From Pseudomonas sp. KU26590 (lineage in GTDB: Bacteria; Pseudomonadota; Gammaproteobacteria; Pseudomonadales; Pseudomonadaceae), in NCBI RefSeq assembly GCF_026153515.1, contig NZ_CP110644.1, forward strand, positions 3,439,501-3,503,500: a stretch of 64,000 nucleotides of DNA. The letters run 5' to 3'. A model generated the notes under the pieces. It did not search any database, was not told the DNA's origin, and saw nothing but the letters and a program-made list of their open reading frames with translations. Both the position numbers and the translations under genes were made by a program. Below are positions 7,702 to 16,872 of this stretch, piece by piece (within the stretch, counting starts at the first letter, position 1; the number at the start of each line of letters is the position of its first letter).

Positions 7702-9282
7702 TCAAAGTGCCCCATTCGACTGTTGCCCATCCACCAACCGCTGAATGCCCAACGGGTTAGCGTCTTGCAACGCAGGGGGCAGCAAAGCATCCGGGTAATT
7801 CTGGAAACATACCGGGCGCAGGAAGCGATCAATCGCCAATGTCCCCACCGACGTCCCGCGCGCGTCCGACGTCGCCGGGTACGGCCCGCCATGCACCATC
7901 GTCTCGGTGACTTCCACGCCCGTCGGATAGCCGTTCAACAGAATCCGGCCGACCTTCTCCTGCAAAAACTCGGTCAGCCAGCGGTATTCCATCAGCTCAT
8001 CCGCTTCGCCGAAGACGGTGGCCGTCAGTTGCCCGCGCAGGCCATTGAGCGCTGCGGCCAGTTGCGCCTGATCGGCGACTTCGATAACGATGGTGGCCGG
8101 CCCGAATACCTCTTCCTGAAGCAGTTCGTCACCGCTGAGCAGCAGGCTGACGTCGGCTTTGAACAACTGCGGTTGGGCCTGGCTACCCTGTTGCGGACTT
8201 CCCGCCAGATGCGTCACGCCCGGGTGCGCGAGCAAGTGTTGCAGCCCCTTGCTGTAGCTGGCCAGGGTTCCAGCGTTGAGCATGGTCTGCGCCGGTTGAT
8301 CGTCCATTCGCGCAGTGAAGCGCTCCAAGAACGCCGTGAAATCGGCCGACTGCACGCCGATGATCAGCCCGGGGTTGGTGCAAAACTGCCCGCAACCCAA
8401 GGTCACCGAGGCGGCGAGCTCATTGGCGATCGTGTCGCCACGCACCTTTAGCGCCTGGGGGAGAATGATTACCGGGTTGATGCTCGACATTTCGGCGAAT
8501 ACCGGAATCGGCTGGGGACGCTCGGCCGCCATCTTGCACAAGGCGTTGCCGCCTTTGAGAGAGCCGGTGAACCCCACGGCTTGAATCGATGGATGCTTGA
8601 CCAGCCACTCGCCGACGCCCCCGCCATAGATCATGTTGAACACACCGTCGGGCATACCGGTGCGCGCCGCTGCACGCATGATCGCGTCCGCCACCCATTC
8701 AGCGGTCGCCATGTGGCCGCTGTGCGCTTTGAATACGACCGGGCAGCCCGCCGCCAGGGCAGAAGCGGTATCCCCACCGGCAGTGGAAAACGCGAGGGGG
8801 AAGTTGCTCGCGCCGAACACAGCGACCGGGCCCACGGCGATTCGGAACTGACGCAGATCGGGGCGGGGCAGGGGTTTACGATCCGGCAAGGCGCGATCAA
8901 TGCGCGCACCGTAAAAGTCACCCCGACGCAGCACGTTGGCGAACAGGCGCATTTGCCCGCTGGTGCGACCACGCTCGCCCTGGATACGTCCGGCAGGCAA
9001 CGCCGTCTCACGGCAGACGGTGCTGACGAAATCGTCGCCCAACGCATCCAGCTCGTCGGCGATGGTGTCCAGAAATTCGGCGCGGCAGGACGCTGGCAGA
9101 TTGCGATAAATCGGGTAGGCAGCAGCGGCCGCCTTGGCTGCCGCGTTGACTTCGCCTTGCGTCGCCTGGATGAACTGGCCTGGGAGTGCCTCGCCTGTGG
9201 TGGCATCGGAACTTTGCAACTGCACACTGCCAGCGCCGAGTCGCTGTCCACCGATGTAGTTCAGACCGAGAATCTGCGTCAT
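7702..9282 (-). CDS. 2,5-dioxovalerate (alpha-ketoglutarate semialdehyde) dehydrogenase
   Basis: This aldehyde dehydrogenase oxidises 2-oxoglutarate semialdehyde to 2-oxoglutarate, the last step of oxidative hexarate and pentonate breakdown. Visible features are the cofactor-binding FGASNFPLAF, the AVGFTGSLKGGNALC segment and the catalytic cysteine in GCGQFCTNPGL. The chosen ATG at 9282 has AGGAG seven bases upstream and gives 526 residues, normal for this branch of the superfamily and longer than ordinary 480-residue ALDHs. It is the last gene of a four-gene operon reading leftwards (GguC/AraD1-like, MFS permease, galactarate dehydratase, ALDH). Substrate assignment rests on this context plus family resemblance. 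Confidence 0.88.
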   Translation of the reverse strand: MTQILGLNYIGGQRLGAGSVQLQSSDATTGEALPGQFIQATQGEVNAAAKAAAAAYPIYRNLPASCRAEFLDTIADELDALGDDFVSTVCRETALPAGRIQGERGRTSGQMRLFANVLRRGDFYGARIDRALPDRKPLPRPDLRQFRIAVGPVAVFGASNFPLAFSTAGGDTASALAAGCPVVFKAHSGHMATAEWVADAIMRAAARTGMPDGVFNMIYGGGVGEWLVKHPSIQAVGFTGSLKGGNALCKMAAERPQPIPVFAEMSSINPVIILPQALKVRGDTIANELAASVTLGCGQFCTNPGLIIGVQSADFTAFLERFTARMDDQPAQTMLNAGTLASYSKGLQHLLAHPGVTHLAGSPQQGSQAQPQLFKADVSLLLSGDELLQEEVFGPATIVIEVADQAQLAAALNGLRGQLTATVFGEADELMEYRWLTEFLQEKVGRILLNGYPTGVEVTETMVHGGPYPATSDARGTSVGTLAIDRFLRPVCFQNYPDALLPPALQDANPLGIQRLVDGQQSNGAL

Positions 9283-9389
9283 GTCAGGGCTCCTGATTGG
9301 ATGAGTAAATGTCGGGACACCCGCTGAACCAAGCGGCTCCCCACCGTGCTGGACGATGGGAGCCGGAGTGCCGAAGTAAATGAGAGGTC

Positions 9390-10945
9390 TTACGTGATCG
9401 CGCCGATCTGCCACGGCACGAACTCGTTCTGGCCGTAGCCATGCTGTTCGCTTTTGCTTTTGTCACCCGAGGCGATGCGCAGCATCATGCGGAAGATGTA
9501 TTCGCCGCGTTCCTCGATGGTCATGGTGCCGTCGGCAATCCCGCCGCAGTTGACGTCCATGTCTTCTTCCTGGGTTTCCCACAGACGGTTGTTGGTGGCG
9601 AGCTTGATGGACGGCGAGGGCGCACAGCCATACGCCGAACCGCGCCCCGTGGTGAAGGCAATCAGGTTGGCCCCGCCAGCGACCTGGCCGGTGGCGGAGA
9701 TCGGGTCGTAGCCGGGGGTGTCCATGAACACCAGGCCATGTGCCCTGATGGTTTCAGCGTATTCGTAGACATCCACCAGATCGGTGGAGCCCGCTTTGGC
9801 GACGGCCCCCAGGGATTTTTCCAGAATGGTGGTCAAGCCTCCGGCTTTGTTGCCCGCCGAAGGGTTGTTGTTCAGCTCGGCGTCCATACGCTTGCAATAG
9901 GCTTCCCACCAGTGAATGCGGGCGATGAGCTTTTCACCGACTGTCTGGCTGACGGCGCGGCGGGTCAGCAAGTGCTCGGCGCCGTAGACCTCTGGCGTTT
10001 CCGACAGAATCGCGGTGCCACCGGCTGCTACCAGGCGGTCGACTGCGTTGCCCAATGCAGGGTTCGCCGTGATGCCCGAATAACCGTCCGACCCACCGCA
10101 CTGCAGGCCGATGATCAGGTGGCTGGCGCTGACGGGTTCGCGTTTGACGTGGTTGGCTTCTGCCAGCAGTGACTTCACTTGCGCGATGCCACTGGCGATG
10201 GTTTTCGACGTGCCGCCTGTGCCCTGAATGGTGAACGTGCGCAGCGAATGGCTGCTGGTCAGGCCCTGGGCTGCCAGCAGATCGGGAATCTGATTCGTCT
10301 CACAACCCAGGCCGATCATCAGCACCGAGGCAAAGTTCGGGTGAACGGCATATCCCCCAATGTCCTGCGCAGCATGGCCAGCGCCTCGCCACCCGGATCG
10401 ACGGCGCAGCCCACGCCATGGGTGAGTGCGACGACGCCGTCGACGTTGGGGTATTCAATCAATGCCTCAGGATGAATGTCGCGGCGGAAATAGTCGGCGA
10501 TCGCCCGCGCCACTGTGGCGGAGCAATTGACCGACGTCAGGATGCCGATGTAGTTGCGAGTCGCCACACGGCCATCGGCGCGCACGATGCCCATGAACGT
10601 CTCCGCTATAGGGGCAGGGCTGCCTTTGGCGTCAACACCGAACGCGTAGTCCCGAGAGAAATCGCCCATGGCGACGTTGTGGACATGCACGTGTTGTCCC
10701 GCTTCGATGGACTGGCTGGCGAAGCCGATGATTTGACCGTAGCGGCGCACGGGTTGGCCCACGTCGATATGACGCGCCGCGACTTTGTGACCGGAAGGCA
10801 CAGGCTCAAGCACCTCGATACCTTCGGCTTTAAGCACCAGACCTTTGACCAGCGGTTGCCGGGCGATCAACACATCGTCCAGCGCGTTGAGTCTGATCAC
10901 GGCATTGGCAGCGGTTTCGCTGCCTGTTGTTGTTATGAGCTGCAT
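9390..10945 (-). pseudogene. garD: Galactarate dehydratase (GarD/UxaA family), frameshifted
   Basis: The locus encodes a galactarate dehydratase, which turns galactarate into 5-keto-4-deoxy-D-glucarate. The first part (10945 to about 10355) reads well from an N-terminal SAF domain through RNYIGILTSVNCSATVA and ALTHGVGCAV. It then shifts frame at a five-C run on the + strand (10354-10358) and stops at 10319. The correct continuation, VLMIGLGCETNQ onwards, follows in the other frame to 9390 and includes LQCGGSDGYSGITANPALG and GYDPISATGQVAGGANL. One extra G in the coding strand would restore LGGYAVHPNFASVLMIG. Total length would then be about 517 residues, as expected. Either a real recent inactivation or a homopolymer sequencing error explains it. 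Confidence 0.85.
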
Positions 10946-11000
10946 GACGATTGCCTCGGTTATTCAGTGAGCGCAATGGGAATGGGCAGAACAGGGCAGG

Positions 11001-12326
11001 TCACGCCAATCCACGTTCGCGGTAATCAATCAGACTGGAGAACAGCACCAATCCCAAGGCCATGGCGACGAAGAAAATCAGCGCCAGGAAGTACGAACCG
11101 GTGTATTGCACGATCAAGCCAATCAGGATGGGCACAATCACGCCAACCATGTTGCCGCAGAAGTTCATGCTGCCGCCCAACACACCCGCTTTGGACTGGC
11201 CGCCGAGGATCGCCGGCAGGCACCAGTACATGCCGCACCAGCGAATGAAAAACAGCGCCACGCACAGCAGCGAGATGACCACGACGGCGTCACTGCTATA
11301 CGCCACGGCGAGAATGCACAGGGCGGCAATGGCCGCAGAGCCTGCGAACATGCTGCGCATGACAGTGTTGGGTTGACCACCGGCCGCTTTCCATTTGTCG
11401 GCCACCCAGCCGCCAAACAGTTCACCGATGAACCCGCACATGAAGATCAGAAAGGTCGCGCCGCCCATGGCCTTGATGTCCAGGTTATGGGCCTGGTGCA
11501 AGTAGCTCGGCATCCAGGTGAGCAGGCCGTAGAACACACTGTTGTAGCAAGCGAAGCCCGCGAACATGGCCAGCACTGAACGGCTCTTCAGCAGTTCCTT
11601 GAGGATCGCCTTGCGCCCGCCCGTGGCTTTTCTGGCCGCTTCATTAGCGTCAGTGATGTACGCCAGCTCTGCAGCATTGACCTTAGGGTGCTCACTGGGG
11701 TGGTTCCTGATGTACCACCATGCCCATACGCCCACGACCATGGTGCCCAGGCCGGCGATGACGAAAGCTATCCGCCAGGAGCCAAACCAGGTGATCAATC
11801 CCGCAATCAGGATCGCGCCCAGTGCAGTGCCGAGCGGTGCGCCGCCATCGACCAGGGTCGCACCGCGACCGCGCTCATTGGGCGTCAGCCAGGCACCGTT
11901 GAGCTTGGCCCCGGCCGGCATGATCGGCGACTCTGCGACACCCAGGCCGATGCGCGTGATGAGCAGCGTGATCCAGTTGTGTGCGCCGCCCGCCAAGGCC
12001 TGGAACAGACCCCAGCCAATGGTGGCGATGCCGACAATGTTGCGGGTCTGAAAACGGTCAAGCAGCATGCCGCCAGGGATCTGCATGAGCGCATACGACC
12101 AGAAGAACGCGCTGAGCATCAAACCTTCCAGCGCCGGCGTCATGTTGAAATCAGCCGAGATCAGCGGCAGCGCAACGGACAGCGAAGCCCGGTCGATGTA
12201 GTTGATGGCGGAGAGCAGCAGCAGGAGCAGGAATATCCTCCACCGCACGGTGGTGGGACGGGCGCTCGTGGCACTCGTCGAGGCAGTCGCCGTGACGACC
12301 TGTACATTGCCAGTGGTCATGTTCAT
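11001..12326 (-). CDS. MFS hexarate permease (GudP/GarP-like)
   Basis: This is a second ACS-family major facilitator of 441 residues with 12 predicted membrane helices. The SAINYIDRASLSVALPLI stretch in helix 1, LLDRFQTRNIVG between helices 2 and 3, and GLGVAESPIMPAGAKLNGAW in helix 4 fit glucarate, galactarate or related sugar-acid permeases. It sits between the GguC/AraD1-like gene and galactarate dehydratase in one leftward operon, so its likely load is galactarate or glucarate. It is only distantly similar to the first permease at 3341, so the window holds two non-identical hexarate carriers. The N-terminal 25 residues are Thr/Ser/Ala-rich and cytoplasmic. Confidence 0.85.
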   Translation of the reverse strand: MNMTTGNVQVVTATASTSATSARPTTVRWRIFLLLLLLSAINYIDRASLSVALPLISADFNMTPALEGLMLSAFFWSYALMQIPGGMLLDRFQTRNIVGIATIGWGLFQALAGGAHNWITLLITRIGLGVAESPIMPAGAKLNGAWLTPNERGRGATLVDGGAPLGTALGAILIAGLITWFGSWRIAFVIAGLGTMVVGVWAWWYIRNHPSEHPKVNAAELAYITDANEAARKATGGRKAILKELLKSRSVLAMFAGFACYNSVFYGLLTWMPSYLHQAHNLDIKAMGGATFLIFMCGFIGELFGGWVADKWKAAGGQPNTVMRSMFAGSAAIAALCILAVAYSSDAVVVISLLCVALFFIRWCGMYWCLPAILGGQSKAGVLGGSMNFCGNMVGVIVPILIGLIVQYTGSYFLALIFFVAMALGLVLFSSLIDYRERGLA

Positions 12327-12389
12327 CTCACTCTTATGTTTATTATGAAATGCATCCGTTGCTAAGGGCCCGGTGCAGGGCCTGCCCCG

Positions 12390-13388
12390 TCAGAGCGATC
12401 TTGTTTCTCCAATGTTGAACGCTGAGGCGACGACTTCGAAGGTGTTGCACAGGGGTTTTCCGAACTCGTTCATGCTGATCTCGAACCGATCACCCGGCTG
12501 AGTTTTGACGTTGTCTGCGACCGAAAGGGTGGCCGTGCCGAAGAAGTGCACATGCACATCGCCCGGGCGCAGGAACTGGGTGTACTTGAAGTGGTGGTAT
12601 TCCAGGTTCTCCAGGCTGTGGCACATGTTGTCCTCGCCGCTGAGAAACTCTTTCTCCCAGAGCACCTTGCCGTCGCGCCAGATCCGGCTGGTGCCCGCCA
12701 GGTGTCGGGGCAACTCACCGACGCGCAGCTCCGGCCCATAGGCGCAGTTACGCAGCTTGGAATGCGCCAGATACAGGTAATTGCGTCGCTCCATGACGTG
12801 GTCGGAGAACTCGTTGCCCAAGGCGAAGCCCAGGCGGTACGGCGTGCCGTCATGGCCGATCACGTACAGGCCGGTCAGCTCGGGTTCTTCGCCCGCATCT
12901 TCGGCGAATTCGGGCGACTGGAACGCCTGGTTCGGGCGTACCACAATCGAACCGTCGCCCTTGTAGAACCATTCTGGCTGAACGCCCACAGCACCTGCCG
13001 CCGGACGGCCGCCATCGATACCCCATTGAAACATCTGAGCGGTGTCCGTCAGCGCAGCCTGATTGTCGGCTTTTTCCTGGTGCATCTTGTCCCGAGTCGA
13101 AGCGCTTCCCAGGTGCGTCAGGCCAGTGCCGCTGATCAGGCAGTGGGCCGGGTCTTCATGGTCCAGTGGCGGCAGGACGCGGTGGGTTTCCAGCAGTTGG
13201 GTATAACCTTCGGCACACAGTGAGGTGCCCGCGCTCTGTACTTCCTGCTGCAGGCTGTGGCCATTGGCAATGGCGGCAAGGGCAAGAGTGCGCGTGCTGG
13301 ATATGCCGTTGACCACCTGAATCGAGTCGCCCTCGACCACGCCGACACGGCGCTGGCCCGCAGAATCTTCGAACTGGATTAAACGCAT
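12390..13388 (-). CDS. GguC/AraD1-family fumarylacetoacetase-fold protein
   Basis: The protein (332 residues) belongs to the FAH fold, where metal-dependent hydrolases, hydratases and dehydratases act on 2-keto acids. Visible features are ISGTGLTHLGSASTRDKMHQ in the first half, EPELTGLYVIG with acidic metal ligands, FALGNEFSDHVMERRNYLYL and a C-terminal RPGDVHVHFFGTATLS. This pattern matches the GguC/AraD1 group, found next to sugar-acid catabolism genes and reported or proposed to dehydrate 2-keto-3-deoxy sugar acids. It is the first gene of the leftward hexarate operon. ATG 13388 was preferred over an upstream in-frame start because conservation begins with MRLIQFED. No kdgD-type gene is present, so this could supply the next dehydration; this is inference. 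Confidence 0.8.
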   Translation of the reverse strand: MRLIQFEDSAGQRRVGVVEGDSIQVVNGISSTRTLALAAIANGHSLQQEVQSAGTSLCAEGYTQLLETHRVLPPLDHEDPAHCLISGTGLTHLGSASTRDKMHQEKADNQAALTDTAQMFQWGIDGGRPAAGAVGVQPEWFYKGDGSIVVRPNQAFQSPEFAEDAGEEPELTGLYVIGHDGTPYRLGFALGNEFSDHVMERRNYLYLAHSKLRNCAYGPELRVGELPRHLAGTSRIWRDGKVLWEKEFLSGEDNMCHSLENLEYHHFKYTQFLRPGDVHVHFFGTATLSVADNVKTQPGDRFEISMNEFGKPLCNTFEVVASAFNIGETRSL

Positions 13389-13491
13389 GGTGAGGCCTCG
13401 GCTTGTTGTTATGGTTGAGGCCACTTTAAATTTCCAGGCTGCTGCTGCCTAATGAGAGTTACGACCCAAGCGATAACTTTTAGGTATACCC

Positions 13492-14436
13492 ATGCTGCCG
13501 TCCTTCTCATCCATGGTGTCTCGCCTGCGACTCAAGCAGCTGCGCCTGTTGATTGCCCTCGACGAGCATGGCTCGGTGCGCAAAGCGTCCGAGATCATGG
13601 CGTTGTCGCAACCGGGCGCGACCAAGGCATTGCAGGAAATCGAGACCGTTTTTGGCTCAAGCCTCTTCGAGCGCACGAGCAAGGGGCTGGAGGCCAACGA
13701 TCTTGGCCGCTGCGTGATTCGTTATGCCCGCTTGATTCACACTGACCTTGAGCACCTGCGCGAAGAAATGGTCGGCATCCTCAAAGGGCAAGGCGGGCGC
13801 CTGACCATCGGCACCATCATGGGCGCCGTGCCAACGCTGGTGGACAGCCTGGCGCGACTGCGCGACAAACAGCCGGAACTGTCGATCTCCATCGTCGAAG
13901 ACACCAGTTCAAGGCTGTTGAGTTTGCTGGACCAGGGCAGGCTGGATGTCGCGATCTGCCGAACCAGCGTCAGCCCACGTCCAGGCGCTTATCAAACCCG
14001 CTTCCGCGCACAGGAGCCGCTGGTGGTGGTGGCGAATCCGGCGCATCGCCTGGCACAGGCGCCGAAGCTGCAGTTGGACGACTTGATGGACAGCCGCTGG
14101 GTAGTCTTCCCGGTCAACATGCCCATGCGCTTGACGCTCGAGCGCGAGTTTCGCCAAGTGGGGCTGAGTTTTCCGCTTTACGCGATCGAGACGTCTTCGA
14201 CCTTCACGACGTTGTCGCTGTTGCTCAAAGACCCGAATCTGGTGGCCGTCATGCCAAACGATGTCGCTCAGATGGCGCTGGATCACGGGATGTTGGTGAA
14301 ATTGGCGCTGACGATTCAATCCACCAGTGAGCCTTATGAGATCGTGACTCGATCGAATGTGGAGTACACGGCGTCGATGGTGTTGCTGATTGAGGAGATG
14401 ACGGGGGTGAGGTTGGGTTCATCAAAGGATGAGTAG
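13492..14436 (+). CDS. LysR-family regulator of the hexarate operon
   Basis: This is a 314-residue LysR protein. The winged helix-turn-helix spans roughly residues 8-68 (LKQLRLLIALDEHGSVRKAS, then QPGATKALQEIETVFG) and is followed by a ligand-binding domain. The first residues match regulators of aromatic and sugar-acid operons. It stands back to back with the GguC/AraD1-like gene across a 103-bp gap, the classic LysR arrangement in which one shared region serves both promoters and the regulator responds to a pathway intermediate. An ATA/TAT dyad within 13469-13486, just before the start, could be part of its site; this is a weak observation. Confidence 0.85.
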   Translation: MLPSFSSMVSRLRLKQLRLLIALDEHGSVRKASEIMALSQPGATKALQEIETVFGSSLFERTSKGLEANDLGRCVIRYARLIHTDLEHLREEMVGILKGQGGRLTIGTIMGAVPTLVDSLARLRDKQPELSISIVEDTSSRLLSLLDQGRLDVAICRTSVSPRPGAYQTRFRAQEPLVVVANPAHRLAQAPKLQLDDLMDSRWVVFPVNMPMRLTLEREFRQVGLSFPLYAIETSSTFTTLSLLLKDPNLVAVMPNDVAQMALDHGMLVKLALTIQSTSEPYEIVTRSNVEYTASMVLLIEEMTGVRLGSSKDE

Positions 14437-14534
14437 GCTCGCCCGCCATAAAGCATCAGCCTGGAAGGATGGGGTCTGGTTGGCAGCAACAGCTTGCAAG
14501 CTGAGCGGTGTCATCTGTGCGGTACAGGGTAGGC

Positions 14535-14993
14535 CTAAAGCCTGCGCTGCATTAGCGAATGCTCTTTGCCCCAGGCACGAAACGACTCTAGATACTCCCA
14601 TCCGCGCTTTGCGTAATAGTGACGTCGGTCCTGTGTGTGCAAATACAGTTTCTGATGTCCAGTTTCTTTTGCGTTAGAGCAGACCTCTGTAATTAGTTGT
14701 TCGGCCAAGCCACGCTTCCTTGCCGATGGTGCAACAAGGACACACGCAAGCCACGGCCCGAGTTCTGAGTAATCGGGCGAGTCGTGTTTGGCCAAGGCGG
14801 CCCCTCCGAGGAGCTGACCATTTTCCAGCGCGATCACGGCTCGCCAGTTCCCGTCATTCTGGCCATCTCTGAATTCTTGCTGCCAATCATGGAGCGCCTG
14901 AGTAGCGAACTCATACGCGAACTGTTCATGCAGCCACGATGCGAATGTGTCGCTATAGTCCATGTGATCACACAGCAAGACGGTCTGGAACAT
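14535..14993 (-). CDS. GNAT-family N-acetyltransferase
   Basis: The protein (152 residues) shows a GNAT core. GGAALAKHDSPDYSELGPWL forms the central strands, VLVAPSARKRGLAEQLITEV is motif A with the acetyl-CoA-binding loop, and LYLHTQDRRHYYAKRGWEYL is motif B. The acceptor substrate cannot be told. A second ATG ten codons downstream (MDYSDTF) could also be the start. It lies alone between the LysR gene and the mvaT-like gene, on the opposite strand to both, and shows no sign of an operon. Confidence 0.8.
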   Translation of the reverse strand: MFQTVLLCDHMDYSDTFASWLHEQFAYEFATQALHDWQQEFRDGQNDGNWRAVIALENGQLLGGAALAKHDSPDYSELGPWLACVLVAPSARKRGLAEQLITEVCSNAKETGHQKLYLHTQDRRHYYAKRGWEYLESFRAWGKEHSLMQRRL

Positions 14994-15088
14994 GTGATTA
15001 ATCGTTGAGGTGAGCAGGTTTGTAGCGAATGACTCATTACCGGCGTTAAGCTAACATCGGTCACATCAAAACGACCTTGGAGATTTAC

Positions 15089-15457
15089 ATGTCCCGCCTC
15101 GCAGAGTTTCGCAAGCTTGAACAACAACTCGCCGCCCAGCTCGCCGAACTTGAAACCCTGAAAAATGATAGCGGTTTGAAGAAAGAAATCGAATTTGAAA
15201 CCAAACTGCGCGGCCTGCTCGGCGAGTACGGCTTCAGCTTGAGAGAGATAGTCGGCATTCTCGATCCCCAGGCAGCCAGCGGCCGGAAGTCTGCTCCAGT
15301 GGCTGCCGAGAAAAAGACACGTAAGGCTCGAGAGATGAAGGTGTATAAAAACCCGCTGACAGGTGAGGTCGTAGAAACCAAGGGCGGCAACCACAAGCTT
15401 CTGAAAGCCTGGAAAGGTCAGTTCGGCGACGAGGTTGAGAATTGGTTGGTTAAATGA
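15089..15457 (+). CDS. MvaT/MvaU-type H-NS-like xenogeneic silencer
   Basis: This is a 122-residue nucleoid protein of the Pseudomonas MvaT group. The N-terminal half is a coiled coil for dimerisation (LAEFRKLEQQLAAQLAELET). The C-terminal DNA-binding domain carries KNPLTGEVVETKGGNHKLLK, including the Lys-Gly-Gly-Asn loop that inserts into the minor groove of AT-rich DNA. ATG 15089 has GGAG six bases upstream; an in-frame ATG four codons earlier has no site. A strong terminator follows, so the gene is monocistronic. Such proteins repress AT-rich foreign DNA, and the AT-rich island at 26.7-30.9 kb in this window is a natural target (inference). Confidence 0.92.
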   Translation: MSRLAEFRKLEQQLAAQLAELETLKNDSGLKKEIEFETKLRGLLGEYGFSLREIVGILDPQAASGRKSAPVAAEKKTRKAREMKVYKNPLTGEVVETKGGNHKLLKAWKGQFGDEVENWLVK

Positions 15458-15474
15458 CCCGTAGAAGATGAAAC

Positions 15475-15497
15475 AGCCGTCGTGAGACGGCTTTTTT
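15475..15497 (+). terminator. Rho-independent terminator of the mvaT-like gene
   Basis: Arms AGCCGTC and GACGGCT around a four-base GTGA loop are followed by a run of six to seven T residues, 18 bp after the stop codon. Confidence 0.92.
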
Positions 15498-15584
15498 CTG
15501 GCTGCCATTTCGCTCTGATGTGAGCCATGGAGCGCTTGAAGACGCGGTCAAAGGCAGGAACTACCAAGCCTGCGTATTTAGCGG

Positions 15585-16211
15585 TCAGCCCGCGAACTTG
15601 TAATCGCCGCCTTTTTTGATCGCATTGATATAGGCCGGACGCGCCTGGAACCGGTCTATCCACGCGGCGAGGCTAGGGTAGTCTTGCAGCATGCCTTGGG
15701 ACTTTGCGAACTCGCCAATAAAGCTCATTTGGAAATCCGCGCCGCTGATTTCTTCACCCAATAAATACGGGGTAAGTTTCAACGCGTTCTCCAGATAACC
15801 TAGGTAGTTGGCCAGCTCAGATTCGATTCGCGGCTGCAGCGGCTTGCCAGCTTCCCCAAGACGCCCGACATAAAGGCTAAGCATCAGCGGCAGCATGGCC
15901 GACCCTTCGGCGAAATGTAACCATTGCACATATTCGTCATAGGTTGCGGTGGCCGGGTCAGGTTGCAAGCGGCCGTCGCCGTGGCGGCGGATCAGATAAT
16001 CGACAATAGCACCGGATTCGATCAGCACATGAGGGCCGTCCTGAATAACCGGTGATTTGCCCAGCGGGTTTATGGCTTTCAGTTCAGGGGGCGCGAGGTT
16101 GGTCTTGGCATCTCTTTGGTAGTGCTTGATTTCGTAGGGCAGGGCGAGTTCTTCGAGTAGCCAGAGGATGCGCTGCGAACGGGAATTATTGAGATGGTGA
16201 ACGATGATCAT
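15585..16211 (-). CDS. Glutathione S-transferase
   Basis: This is a 208-residue soluble GST. The thioredoxin-like N-terminal domain has NNSRSQRILWLLEELALPYE, with the serine expected to activate glutathione, and NPLGKSPVIQDG containing the cis-proline; GPHVLIESGAIVDYL supplies the Glu-Ser that binds the gamma-glutamyl group. The all-helical C-terminal domain includes LLGEEISGADFQMSF, the N-capping box motif. ATG 16211 is preceded by AGGGAA. It is a lone gene, and its substrate is unknown. Confidence 0.88.
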   Translation of the reverse strand: MIIVHHLNNSRSQRILWLLEELALPYEIKHYQRDAKTNLAPPELKAINPLGKSPVIQDGPHVLIESGAIVDYLIRRHGDGRLQPDPATATYDEYVQWLHFAEGSAMLPLMLSLYVGRLGEAGKPLQPRIESELANYLGYLENALKLTPYLLGEEISGADFQMSFIGEFAKSQGMLQDYPSLAAWIDRFQARPAYINAIKKGGDYKFAG

Positions 16212-16467
16212 GAAGTTCCCTATAAGGTGGAAAGGTGTGTAGGGACAGACTGTTCTGTCGCACTGTGGTTCTAAATGGTTGCGAAATCAGCAGTCAGTAG
16301 CATCCTCTCGAAGGCTGCGCCTCGATCATGGTGCAAAACCTGATTCGCGAGGAATCCAGAGGCTCATCCTCGCTGAACTAATCACTGCGCCCGCCCCCTA
16401 ATTCTGCGCACGTTGCGCCAATCCCAGGCTGATCCTGGGTCACTCACACACGAAGGTTTGGTGAATC

Positions 16468-16716
16468 ATGAAGAGCGAACAGGTAGAAGGCGTTGTAGAG
16501 CAGGTTGCCGGCAAAGCACAGAGCGCAGTAGGGAAGCTGTTTGGTGATTCGAAGCTGGAGGCGGAAGGTACCGGTCGCCAGGCTTCTGGTCAGTTGACCC
16601 AGGCCTATGGCGATGCCATGGACAGCGTAGCTGCGTTTGTTAAAGAAAAACCAGTCGCTGCGGTTGCAATTGGTGGAATAGCTTTGCTGATTCTAGACCG
16701 TCTCTTGCGCCGCTGA
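16468..16716 (+). CDS. CsbD-like stress protein with C-terminal membrane helix
   Basis: This is an 82-residue protein. The first two thirds resemble CsbD family proteins (EQVAGKAQSAVGKLFGDSKL, then GTGRQASGQL), which are small general-stress proteins of unknown biochemical role. The end is a hydrophobic helix (AVAIGGIALLILDRLL) closed by two arginines, so the protein is probably anchored in the inner membrane, like ElaB/YqjD-type proteins. It is flanked by a 256-bp empty gap upstream, in which no feature beyond a short GAGGAtcc/TCCTC imperfect dyad was seen, and by a terminator downstream. Confidence 0.8.
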   Translation: MKSEQVEGVVEQVAGKAQSAVGKLFGDSKLEAEGTGRQASGQLTQAYGDAMDSVAAFVKEKPVAAVAIGGIALLILDRLLRR

Positions 16717-16767
16717 GTGAGGAGAGAGGGAAGTTCCGATAGGGGCGTCCCCGTTAAATCTTCATCT

Positions 16768-16807
16768 GCCCCCGAGGTCTGCCCGCTAGCAGCTTCGGGG
16801 GCTTTTT
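16768..16807 (+). terminator. Rho-independent terminator of the csbD-like gene
   Basis: Arms GCCCCCGA (16768-16775) and TCGGGGGC (16795-16802) flank a 19-base loop and are followed by TTTTT. Confidence 0.8.
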
Positions 16808-16872
16808 GCCGTTTCTCGATCTCGCTGACTCTCAACGGGGATCAAGTCCGGCTCACCAAAAGGATGAGCTGA

